Shown piece after piece: positions 37,534 through 45,526 of a stretch of DNA of 61,471 nucleotides (the stretch's first letter is position 1; each line of letters starts with the position of its first letter). Source of the stretch: Pedobacter rhizosphaerae (GTDB lineage Bacteria; Bacteroidota; Bacteroidia; Sphingobacteriales; Sphingobacteriaceae); assembly GCF_900111155.1 (NCBI RefSeq), contig NZ_FOGG01000027.1, forward strand, positions 1-61,471, written 5' to 3'. Made by a program: the position numbers and the translations under genes. The notes under the pieces are model-generated. The model had not been told where the DNA came from and ran no database searches. It worked only from the letters and a program-made list of their open reading frames with translations.

Positions 37534-38277
37534 ATGCAGGCAGAAAATTTTGAAATCAAGCTCCCGATTTTTGAAGGTCCATTTGATCTTTTACTCTTCT
37601 TTATTGAACGGGATGAGTTGAATATTCAGGATGTGGAGATATCGAAAATTACCAACGACTTCCTCGCCTATATTCATCAATTGTTAGCCCTCAATGTAGA
37701 GATTGCCAGTGAGTTTATTTTAGTGGCCGCTACCTTGATGCGGATCAAATCTAAAATGCTCTTGCCCAGAATTGAACTGGATGAAGCCGGGAATGAAGTT
37801 AACCCGGAGCAGGATTTAATTGCCCGACTTATCGCCTATAAGCAATTCAAGTCGGCCGCAGAGGAGCTCAGGGTTTTTGAACAATCGCGGATGCAGCAGG
37901 AGCGAAGGGGAAATATTGATCAGGACCTGAATATTGTAGCCGAATCTTCCAGCCATCAGGATGAGCTTTTATCTTTGGATCTTTATAAGCTGTTGATGGT
38001 TTATCACCGTACCATGCAGAAATATGATTTGCGAAGCGAAGAGGTAAAGCACACCGTAGTTCAATACCCTTATACCATTGAGCAGCAAAAGCATTTTATG
38101 GCTAATTTGCTTGATATCAACAAACAGATTGATTTTGCTTTGGTGCTGAAGAACTCAGAAAACAAGGTGCATTTCGTTTATAACTTTTTGGCCATTTTAG
38201 AGATGCTGCAGCAGCAGATTGTACAGATTAAGATTGGTAGTGGTTATAATAATTTTAATGTAAGCGCTGTTTCTTAG
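37534..38277 (+). CDS. scpA: Segregation and condensation protein A
   Basis: A 247-residue kleisin of the bacterial SMC-ScpAB condensin. The N-terminal signature F.IKLPIFEGPFDLLLFFIERDELNIQDVEISKIT..FLAYI is fully present, followed by the helix FILVAATLMRIKSKMLLP. The C-terminal winged helix is more divergent and ends in ..IVQIKIGSGYNNF. It stands alone; scpB is not in the window. Confidence 0.93.
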   Translation: MQAENFEIKLPIFEGPFDLLLFFIERDELNIQDVEISKITNDFLAYIHQLLALNVEIASEFILVAATLMRIKSKMLLPRIELDEAGNEVNPEQDLIARLIAYKQFKSAAEELRVFEQSRMQQERRGNIDQDLNIVAESSSHQDELLSLDLYKLLMVYHRTMQKYDLRSEEVKHTVVQYPYTIEQQKHFMANLLDINKQIDFALVLKNSENKVHFVYNFLAILEMLQQQIVQIKIGSGYNNFNVSAVS

Positions 38278-38451
38278 GCAGTATGATGGAGCTTCAACTG
38301 GTTGTAGCGTCTCGCTACGACCTACAAGAGATTGAGATTTGTCAGTCTGAGCCTGTCGAAGACTTAGTAGATTTTACATCGGCATGCTCAGGATAAAAAT
38401 ACTGTGTGTGCTCGGCCCCTTCTTAATGGATTTTGTGTTTAAATGATAATT
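38278..38451. other. Spacer between scpA and the lipid cluster
   Basis: Holds gcgtctcgctacgaccta (38307-38324, related to a sequence near 29286) and gtctgagcctgtcgaagac (about 38343-38361), the reverse complement of the ctcaggctcgac-type repeats near 1.9 and 29.8 kb. No gene is visible; the two convergent genes end here. Confidence 0.5.
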
Positions 38452-38964
38452 TTAAATCAGGTGTCCGCTTTTCTTCAACTTATTTATAGACAAAACTGGA
38501 AATAGCAGGGAATAAACCCCTGCTAATGTTCCGATAAAGAGAGAGGAAATAGTAATATCATATTGGTAGCCTGGAGGCATGAATAAGTGCAAACTCAGTA
38601 CAAAAAGTGAAACGGTTAGGAAAGTTAGTAGGGCGTGCCAGGTTGCTAACCTGAATATAAAGCGGCGTTTAGGGAAGCTTTCATCTACTTCCATGTGAAA
38701 CTGCTTTTTTAAGGCGGCTTCAATGGTTTTTTTTAAAATGTCGAAGGTGAGGATAAAAGGTAGCAACAGCGACATGGGGAGTAAGAAGCGTACGAGATTT
38801 TCCTTTCCATCCAGCAACTGAACGCTACCCTGCTGTTTAAAAACAATATAGGGGATCAGTGCATTGAAAATGACATTGGGAGCCAGGTAGATTAAAAGGT
38901 TTTTAATCAAAAAGCGTCGCCACTTTTGCTTTTTCAACTGTTCGTTTTCTACTTCCTCAAGCAT
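38452..38964 (-). CDS. Small membrane protein of the lipid cluster
   Basis: A 170-residue protein with four hydrophobic helices (about 20-42, 55-75, 105-128, 133-155) and a charged N-terminus (EEVENEQLKKQKWRR). No domain is recognised. It overlaps the preceding acyltransferase gene by 8 bp and is the last gene of the minus-strand cluster, so it is probably co-expressed. A role in lipid transport or in anchoring the acyltransferases is possible but not shown by the sequence. Confidence 0.65.
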   Translation of the reverse strand: MLEEVENEQLKKQKWRRFLIKNLLIYLAPNVIFNALIPYIVFKQQGSVQLLDGKENLVRFLLPMSLLLPFILTFDILKKTIEAALKKQFHMEVDESFPKRRFIFRLATWHALLTFLTVSLFVLSLHLFMPPGYQYDITISSLFIGTLAGVYSLLFPVLSINKLKKSGHLI

Positions 38965-40225
38965 GTACAGGTTTGTTTAAATGGTTGGTGAGTACAATCA
39001 TGGCTTCGGTTTTAATTTGCCAGGCTTCAAACTCTGTTAGAAAAGACGCATTAGACAAGAAAGAAAAATCCAATTGGTTGTTAAAACTGCTTACTACCAG
39101 GGTATTTGCATTTCGCCAGGGAAAGGCTACCGTAGGACTGTAAATGGTTTCAATTTTAAAATCCTGGTAAACAGCAGGGATATCTAAACGGCCCATATTG
39201 CTTAGGGTAACATCGTGAGAACCTTCGGTTGATTTTAAAAAGCTTACCATTTTATTTACAGAAGAGTGGAAGTATTCGCTCATGTTTAATAAATCGAATA
39301 CCTTCATCTCAGCAATTTTTTCTTCTAAATCGGCCTTTAATTTTCGGGCTTTATCCCAAAAATCAGAAATGGTTGGATCTATTTTTAACTCTGCAATGGG
39401 AGCGAAGGCAAACATAGTGTCTTTTTTAATCACCGGAACGAATCTTCTGATATCGACCGGAGAGATTACTTTACCATGCGCTTTTTCAGCCTTAACCGTT
39501 TTAAATCCCTCTAAAAAGGCAATACAAAGCGCTGCATGGATACTCGTTTTTTCTGCTTTACATTGGAGTTGGAGTGCCTGCGTATGCGCTTCTGAAAATT
39601 TCCAGTTTAATACGTAATTATTCTGTTCAATGTTTTTGTACTTCGTGGATTTGAATAAAAAGAAAAGCTTTGATATGGCCGAAAATACTTTGCCTTTAAA
39701 GTGACTGATGCGGTTGTGCATAAAATCTGCCGGAAGCAAATCGCGTACAGATGAAAAGGACGCATAAGAAGGTAGTTCTTGTTCAGGATGATCAATGAGG
39801 CTCATCAGCTCGCGCATGAGATTGAGAATGGTTGTACCATCGCAAATACAATGCGGTAAAACCAATAGCAGATCAGAAAAAGTATCACCCTTTAACCAAA
39901 CCAAGCGGGCTAGGGGCAGGTCTTCCTGATCAAATAATTTATACCATTCTTTTTTAGATTCCTTTTGCCAATCGTAGTCTCCCATGCGGGTAACTATCCT
40001 AACAGGAATTTTCGCCATCTGTTCATTCAGCACGAAATAAGGATCTTTACCGCTATGATCGATTTTCATGCGAAGCAATGGATGTTTGTGTTGAATTTTA
40101 AGTAGTGCGGTATTTAGCTTAACATCGTCAATATAGCCCGAAACCTTCGCTCCAAAAACACAGTTCAATGGTGTTTTGGCATCTACGTGCATAATTCTCT
40201 CTCCTAAAATTAATCTTCTTTTCAT
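38957..40225 (-). CDS. Condensation-type (PapA-like) acyltransferase, paralogue B
   Basis: A 422-residue member of the HxxxDG acyltransferase superfamily (NRPS condensation domains, PapA5, wax-ester/alcohol acyltransferases). The catalytic motif is HCICDG (His125, Asp129). The C-terminal half has SNMGRLDIP and NQLDFSF in the place of the superfamily's DFGWG latch. These enzymes move an acyl chain from a carrier protein or CoA to a hydroxyl or amine. It overlaps its upstream paralogue by 4 bp (ATGA) and shares KRRL.LGERIM..D.KTPLNCV with it, so the pair arose by tandem duplication. Confidence 0.78.
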   Translation of the reverse strand: MKRRLILGERIMHVDAKTPLNCVFGAKVSGYIDDVKLNTALLKIQHKHPLLRMKIDHSGKDPYFVLNEQMAKIPVRIVTRMGDYDWQKESKKEWYKLFDQEDLPLARLVWLKGDTFSDLLLVLPHCICDGTTILNLMRELMSLIDHPEQELPSYASFSSVRDLLPADFMHNRISHFKGKVFSAISKLFFLFKSTKYKNIEQNNYVLNWKFSEAHTQALQLQCKAEKTSIHAALCIAFLEGFKTVKAEKAHGKVISPVDIRRFVPVIKKDTMFAFAPIAELKIDPTISDFWDKARKLKADLEEKIAEMKVFDLLNMSEYFHSSVNKMVSFLKSTEGSHDVTLSNMGRLDIPAVYQDFKIETIYSPTVAFPWRNANTLVVSSFNNQLDFSFLSNASFLTEFEAWQIKTEAMIVLTNHLNKPVHA

Positions 40226-41508
40226 GCGTGCTCAAGTTCTGGTGCAGGGATTTTAATTTGTGCCAAAAGAATTTCCATTACTTTTTCCTTAATGGCTTCG
40301 GCTTCATTACGTGGGAGATAGCCTTCACTTGCCATAAATGAAAAATCCAGCTGATTGCGATAGGTAGAGACAACCAAGGTTGTGGTATTACCCAGAGGCC
40401 CCATCACGGAAGGACTGTATATGGTTTCAATTTCAAAGTTTTTGTACTGATGCGGAATGTCTAGCCTGCCTAGATTAGAGAACATACAATCGTTGCTTGA
40501 TTTCCCATACTTTAACAGGTTGGTGAAATTGGTTAAGGCCGAATGGCAAGCTTCCATCATTAGCATGAGGCTGTATGGATTAAGCTTAGCAAGTTTCTGG
40601 CTGGCATCTTGCTGGATCGACTTTACATTGCTTAGAAAGTCTTTTTCTGGGTAAGCCGAAAGAACAATCATTAATCCGAAGGCAAAAATATGATCGGCTT
40701 TTATGGCCTTGTTATAATTTCTGACATCAACAGGAAGCGAAATTTTATTAAATGCCTTTTCTCCTCTCACTGCTTTAAAGGCAGTAAGTAAGGTTGCACT
40801 CAATAATGTATTGACTGTAAACTGGTGTTTTTTACAGAATTGAACGATACCTGCGGTTATTTCTTCGTTGAATTTCCAGCTTAAAATAAAATCTTCCTTT
40901 CTTTCAAAAGGGATTTTTTTAATTGGAATCAGCCATAAGGCCATGGTAGTCATTTTACCGATTAACCCGGATTTAATTCTACTGCGATAACTGGATAATA
41001 CCTTAGCGGGGATAATATCTTCCAGGCTCTGAATGGGAATTTCTTTGCCGATATCTGCTTCGGGGTTGTCTAACAACACTACCAATTCCTTAAGGATGCT
41101 CATGGCAGAAGTGCCGTCGCAGAGGCAATGATGAACCACGAGTAAAATCTCAGAAAGGGTATGCGAACGAAGCCAAACGATGCGAACCAAAGGATTACTA
41201 CTGGCTTCAAAAGCGGTAGCCCATTCCTTTTTAGATTCCACTTGCCATTGATCGTCATTTAATCGTTCAACAATTCTTACCGGGATATGAAATTTTTCTG
41301 TCAGGTTGGTTACCATCCAGGGCCATTTTTTTTCGTCCAGGCGGATGCCCGCTGTTAACCAGGGATGTTTCTTTTGCACACGTTTTAGGGCCTGGCCTAA
41401 CAAAGCTTCACTAATATATCCCCGAATTTTAATGGGTATAACACAGTTGAAAGGCGTTTTTCCATCGCCATACAACATCCGCTCGCCGAAAAATAACTTT
41501 CTTTTCAT
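40222..41508 (-). CDS. Condensation-type (PapA-like) acyltransferase, paralogue A
   Basis: About 428 residues from the ATG ending at 41508. That start is chosen because it aligns with the start of the paralogue (MKRKLFFGERM vs MKRRLILGERI) and an upstream in-frame start would run into the tandem-repeat spacer. The motif is HHCLCDG (His127, Asp131). It also has SNLGRLDIPHQYK and NQLDFSFMAS as in paralogue B. Likely substrates are an ACP-bound chain made by the synthases upstream and a hydroxyl on the sugar or lipid. This is inference from the cluster. Confidence 0.78.
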   Translation of the reverse strand: MKRKLFFGERMLYGDGKTPFNCVIPIKIRGYISEALLGQALKRVQKKHPWLTAGIRLDEKKWPWMVTNLTEKFHIPVRIVERLNDDQWQVESKKEWATAFEASSNPLVRIVWLRSHTLSEILLVVHHCLCDGTSAMSILKELVVLLDNPEADIGKEIPIQSLEDIIPAKVLSSYRSRIKSGLIGKMTTMALWLIPIKKIPFERKEDFILSWKFNEEITAGIVQFCKKHQFTVNTLLSATLLTAFKAVRGEKAFNKISLPVDVRNYNKAIKADHIFAFGLMIVLSAYPEKDFLSNVKSIQQDASQKLAKLNPYSLMLMMEACHSALTNFTNLLKYGKSSNDCMFSNLGRLDIPHQYKNFEIETIYSPSVMGPLGNTTTLVVSTYRNQLDFSFMASEGYLPRNEAEAIKEKVMEILLAQIKIPAPELEHA

Positions 41509-41521
41509 AGTAGTTAATTTT

Positions 41522-42060
41522 GAATGATTGAGTTTTGAATGATAGAATATTTCCCCTCGATCGTACCAAACATTCACTCATTCGATCAATCACTCATTCA
41601 ATTATTCACTAATTCATTCATCCACTCATTTGTAATTTAGAATGATAGAGTTTTGAATGATAGAATATTTCCCCTCAATCGGCTAATCCAACATTCACTC
41701 ATTCGATCAATCACTAATTCAATTATTCACTAATTCATTCCTTCACTCATTTGTAATTTTGAATGATAGAGTTTTGAATGATAGAATATTTCCCCTCAAT
41801 CGGTCAATCTAACATTCACTCATTCACTAATTCATTCATTCACTAATTTGTAATTTTGAATGATTGAGTTTTGAATGATAGAATATTTCCCCTCAATCGG
41901 CCAATCCAACATTCACTAATTCATTCAATCAATCAATCATTCATTCCTTCCTTCACTCATTTATTAATTTAGAATGATTAAGTTTTGAATGATAGAATGC
42001 CCCTCAATCGTACCAAAACATTCACTCATTCACTAATTAATTCATTCAATCAATCCATCC
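41522..42060. repeat. Tandem array of about five ~97-121-bp units
   Basis: Units start near 41522, 41640, 41761, 41858 and 41972 with gaatgatWRAgttttgaatgatagaat, then atttcccctcaatcg and a run of attcactMattca words. Lengths are about 118, 121, 97 and 114, with a partial last unit. There are no unique spacers, so it is not CRISPR. It fills the whole gap between a glycosyltransferase gene and an acyltransferase gene on the minus strand; its right edge forms the last codons of the glycosyltransferase gene. Confidence 0.92.
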
Positions 42061-43247
42061 TTCACTGCTTCCATTGCAAAATCTTCCAATAGTTGTACCG
42101 CCTTGTCGTTTCCGCCGGCATCAATAAAGGTTTGTTTAATTTTTTCTGCTGCAAGGCGATATTTAGGGTTATCGAGCAATTCGAAAACGGTATTTCGCAA
42201 GTCGCTGATGCGTAATCGCTTGTAGCGGATACTTACGCCGCAACCCGCTTTTTCTATGAGTTTGGCCGTATGGAAATGATCGTAGGCAATAGGCGTAATT
42301 AACATGGACAGGCCATTGCTGAAGGTATCGTTAACGGTATTAAATCCGCCATGGCAAATTACAGCGTCCATGTGTGGCATTAACTCAGATTGTGGAACAA
42401 AGCCATTGACGATAAAATTATCTGGCCATTGCTCAAAAATATCAGGGTTAGTTGCTGCAATAATCGTTACGGGTTCATGCTCAAAGGCCGTAATCAGCTT
42501 CTGAAAGAATTCTTTCCTAATATCAACTAATAAGGTTCCCAGGGAAACAAAAACCTTGGGCGTTTTGGCCTGTGCAAGTCTTTCCCAGTCAAATGGAGCC
42601 AGATTTGGTCTTCCTTTAACGGGGCCTACAAATTGCATATGTGGAGGCTTTTCCTCAAAACCGGCAAACGCCTGTGAGGTAAAAACCATATTGAGTTCGT
42701 GTGAATGAATATGGATATCATCATCATAAATGCCTACTTCTTTTTGAAGACCTTTAATGAGGTTCTGTTGCCACTCGAATATTTTTGGCGCACTGGAGGC
42801 TGTATCACCCATAACATCTGGAGGAACAGGAGTGGTGGTTACATTTGGAATACCTTTTAATATAGCACACAATGAACCTGCAAAAGTGATACAGTCGTTC
42901 ACAATTACATCGGGCTTCCATTGATCGACAAAGTTATTCAAGCCCTTCATCATCATTTTGGCAAAGGGAACATAAGTTTCTTCGAGGGCAAGCTTCATCA
43001 CTTCGGGGCCGGAGCAGGCTGGTCCATCGTCCTGACGTTTCAGAATCCGCTGGATTTCATCCTGGTATTCTGCTAAATCGGCCTCGGGGTAGATAAACTC
43101 GCCACCTTCTGGAAGATGGGCTTGAGCAAGGGGAGTAATACCCAACCACTTTACTTCATGTCCGCGGGCAAGCAAACTGGCTCCAATACTTAGCGTTGGG
43201 CTAATATGGCCGAAAAAAGGAGGAACAACGAATAGGAATTTTGACAT
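42042..43247 (-). CDS. GT1 (UGT/MGT-type) glycosyltransferase, paralogue B
   Basis: A 401-residue GT-B enzyme of the UDP-glycosyltransferase family that glycosylates lipophilic acceptors. N-terminal PPFFGHISPTLSIGASLLARGHEV carries the catalytic-type His. The C-terminal donor motif reads CHGGFNTVNDTFSNGLSMLITPIAYDHFHTAKL: the usual E of NTxxE is D, and the usual DQ that contacts the sugar is DH. This may mean a different donor from paralogue A. The last codons (GLIE-TGA) fall in the tandem-repeat array. It is 10 bp after paralogue A. Confidence 0.85.
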   Translation of the reverse strand: MSKFLFVVPPFFGHISPTLSIGASLLARGHEVKWLGITPLAQAHLPEGGEFIYPEADLAEYQDEIQRILKRQDDGPACSGPEVMKLALEETYVPFAKMMMKGLNNFVDQWKPDVIVNDCITFAGSLCAILKGIPNVTTTPVPPDVMGDTASSAPKIFEWQQNLIKGLQKEVGIYDDDIHIHSHELNMVFTSQAFAGFEEKPPHMQFVGPVKGRPNLAPFDWERLAQAKTPKVFVSLGTLLVDIRKEFFQKLITAFEHEPVTIIAATNPDIFEQWPDNFIVNGFVPQSELMPHMDAVICHGGFNTVNDTFSNGLSMLITPIAYDHFHTAKLIEKAGCGVSIRYKRLRISDLRNTVFELLDNPKYRLAAEKIKQTFIDAGGNDKAVQLLEDFAMEAVKDGLIE

Positions 43248-43257
43248 AATAGTAGAT

Positions 43258-44460
43258 TTAACTGATCAATAAAGAAGGAGTTTTTTGGGCATAGGCTTCG
43301 AGTAGATCTGCGGCAGTAGGTGTTCCGCCGGCATCAATAAACGATTGTTTGATGTATTCGGCAGCTGCCCGGTAGCTGGGCTCAGTTATCACTTTGTGTA
43401 CAGCTTCTTTGAGGTGATGGGCTTTAAAACGATTGAAGTTTAAGCGTTCGCCTGCACCTACGCGAAATACACGACCTGCCACATGGCTTTGATCATAAGC
43501 AATGGGGATAACCACCATCGGAAGCCCGTTCATTAGGGTTTCGCAAACGGTATTATGGCCGCCATGACAAACCACAGCTGTTAAATGAGGCAAAAGATCT
43601 AATTGTGGTACCTGTTGCTGAACGGTAAAATTAGCGGGCCATTCTTCAAATAGGTTAGGGTCTGAAACCACAATCACTTGTAAGTCTTCATCCGAAAAGG
43701 CTTCTACTACCTTGGCAAAGAAGCTTTTCTTATGCTCGTGATCAAAGGTAGTGCCTATACTCACTAATATTTTAGGTTTGTTATTGGCGTGGAACTCTTC
43801 CCAGTTAAACGGGATGGCAACCTTTCGGCTATTTAGCACGGGGCCTATAAAGCTGAAATTGTCTGAGAGTTCCATCTCTCCAAAAAATGCCTGAGAAGTA
43901 AAAACTAGGGTTAATAATTCAGAACAAGCGATAGAATCTGTTCCTTCAAGACCTAGTTCCTTTTGCAAGGTTACAATTTGATTAACCTCCCATTCATGCA
44001 CTTTAGGCAGCTCGTCCATGATTTTTAAAGCTGCCGGAGCAGTTACAGAGGTGGCATAAGGATAGTTTTTATTCACTGCAGCAATGGCTCCGGCAAACAT
44101 CTGATGATCGGTAATCACCAAATCAGGCTTAAATTCATCTAATAGGTTAACAATACCTTCATAGCTGTGTCTGTTTAAGGGAATGAGTACCTCTTCATAG
44201 AGGAATTTAATGCTGTCAATACCGTAAACAATTTTTTTGGTGATGATATCGAGGTATTTTTCTGAATCTTTCTTTTGCTGATCATTCTGATCATATTGAA
44301 TATGCAGCAATTCACCTCCCACTGGTAATTTTTGTGCTAAAGATTCATCCAGGGTGATCCAGGCTACCCGATGTCCGCGTTGCAAAAGTGCTGCGCCCAT
44401 ACTCAGCGTAGGGTTGATATGCCCGGTTAAAGGGGGTACAATGAATGCGAATTTGGCCAT
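43258..44460 (-). CDS. GT1 (UGT/MGT-type) glycosyltransferase, paralogue A
   Basis: A 400-residue relative of CrtX and macrolide glycosyltransferases. It has PPLTGHINPTLSMGAALLQRGHRV at the start and the full donor motif CHGGHNTVCETLMNGLPMVVIPIAYDQSH with E and DQ in place. No signal peptide is visible, so it should act in the cytoplasm or on the inner face of the membrane. The tandem arrangement with paralogue B suggests a disaccharide or two glycosylation sites on the lipid made by the cluster. No carotenoid genes are nearby to support a CrtX role. Confidence 0.87.
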   Translation of the reverse strand: MAKFAFIVPPLTGHINPTLSMGAALLQRGHRVAWITLDESLAQKLPVGGELLHIQYDQNDQQKKDSEKYLDIITKKIVYGIDSIKFLYEEVLIPLNRHSYEGIVNLLDEFKPDLVITDHQMFAGAIAAVNKNYPYATSVTAPAALKIMDELPKVHEWEVNQIVTLQKELGLEGTDSIACSELLTLVFTSQAFFGEMELSDNFSFIGPVLNSRKVAIPFNWEEFHANNKPKILVSIGTTFDHEHKKSFFAKVVEAFSDEDLQVIVVSDPNLFEEWPANFTVQQQVPQLDLLPHLTAVVCHGGHNTVCETLMNGLPMVVIPIAYDQSHVAGRVFRVGAGERLNFNRFKAHHLKEAVHKVITEPSYRAAAEYIKQSFIDAGGTPTAADLLEAYAQKTPSLLIS

Positions 44461-44471
44461 AGCAAATAGAT

Positions 44472-45236
44472 TTACGGTTGTTTGAAAAAGATTAAAAGTT
44501 CATCTGCAACCTGCTGCGGATGTTGTATGGGAATGTTATGGTCGCCTTCAATGGCCAGTAAGCGTGAGTTTTTGATCTTCTTATTGAGCAGTTTGCCTGC
44601 ATCCAGGCAATTGGAGAACCAGCCATAAAGCAAAAACGTTTCATGTGGAACCCGGGTTAATCCGCCTGCGCCAAAAAAGTCCTGCTCATTAATCATATCC
44701 TGTTTAATACTGGTTTGATAGAAGAGGTATTCGTACATGCGGTGGTTCTTTTCCATCTGCCTTTTACCCATTTTCACCTTTGTGGTATCGGTAAAGTTTT
44801 CTACATAATGTTCTAAAAATTCACGGCTATATTCATCAATAATACCTCTGGCTTTTTCATCGCTGGGGTCTGGAGCTTCAATAACAGCCAGTTTTTTAAT
44901 CCGCTCAGGAAATCGGGTGGCCATTTTTAAGGCAATCAGGCCTCCGAAACTGTACCCGCCTAAATGAACTTTTTTAAGGTTCAAAGCCTCCATTAAAGCC
45001 AGTAAATCATCGGTCATGCTATTGAGATCGTAACCATGCAGGGTTTTCTCGCTCATGCCGTGGCTTTTTAAATCGTATAGTACTACGTGAAATTGTGTAG
45101 CTAAAATTGGAGCAATGCTGAAATAATAAACAGAAAGGTTGCTAAACATCCCATGAACAAGAATTACGGTTTCTGCCGCAGCTTTGTTCAGCTCCTGGAT
45201 ATGAACCTCTCTATCGTTTATTTTCAGGATTGGCAT
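44472..45236 (-). CDS. Alpha/beta hydrolase (possible chain-release enzyme)
   Basis: A 254-residue alpha/beta hydrolase. The oxyanion segment is VILVHGMFSN, the nucleophile elbow is GGYSFGG (Ser near 95), and the histidine region is IEGDHNIPIQHP. Neither synthase shows a thioesterase domain, so this gene is the best candidate for releasing or transferring the finished chain. It overlaps the ACP gene by 13 bp and precedes the glycosyltransferases by 11 bp. Editing of stalled chains is an alternative role. Confidence 0.8.
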   Translation of the reverse strand: MPILKINDREVHIQELNKAAAETVILVHGMFSNLSVYYFSIAPILATQFHVVLYDLKSHGMSEKTLHGYDLNSMTDDLLALMEALNLKKVHLGGYSFGGLIALKMATRFPERIKKLAVIEAPDPSDEKARGIIDEYSREFLEHYVENFTDTTKVKMGKRQMEKNHRMYEYLFYQTSIKQDMINEQDFFGAGGLTRVPHETFLLYGWFSNCLDAGKLLNKKIKNSRLLAIEGDHNIPIQHPQQVADELLIFFKQP

Positions 45237-45526
45237 GTTTCAATGTAAGAAATGATCATCCCTAAGTTTAGATTGATCAGCTGATCTAAATCCATTTCAG
45301 AAAGCCAGCCTGTAAAATCAATCTGATCCCCAAAATGGGCTTTAATTTTTTCTGAGAAGGATACAATTTCAATACTGTCCATCTCTAAATCCTTAGTGAA
45401 AGAACTTTCAGGAGTGATATCCATCTCTTCTACAAATTCTTCTCCGATCACCTCAGTGATAAATTGCTTCATGAGATTAAAAATCTCTTCACTGTTCATT
45501 TTAGTTGCTGTAGTTATAGTGTCCAT
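45224..45526 (-). CDS. Free-standing acyl carrier protein
   Basis: A 100-residue ACP with the phosphopantetheine site in DLEMDSIEIVSF (Ser51). The DSIE motif differs from the DSIKRxE found in the two ACPs of the large synthase. Two starts are possible: the ATG at 45526, which overlaps the synthase stop by 13 bp, or the ATG ten codons later (45499), which would leave a 14-bp gap. A separate ACP next to a hydrolase and acyltransferases suggests it carries an intermediate or a starter/side chain. The phosphopantetheine is presumably added by the transferase domain fused to the neighbouring synthase. Confidence 0.88.
   Translation of the reverse strand: MDTITTATKMNSEEIFNLMKQFITEVIGEEFVEEMDITPESSFTKDLEMDSIEIVSFSEKIKAHFGDQIDFTGWLSEMDLDQLINLNLGMIISYIETCQS

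Noticed and set aside
41522..42060. Possible CRISPR array
   Set aside because: Units are ~100-120 bp, directly adjoining and without unique spacers; no cas genes nearby. It is a minisatellite-like array.
42042..44460. Carotenoid glycosylation (CrtX)
   Set aside because: Sequence family fits but no crt genes are present; the neighbours are lipid synthases.
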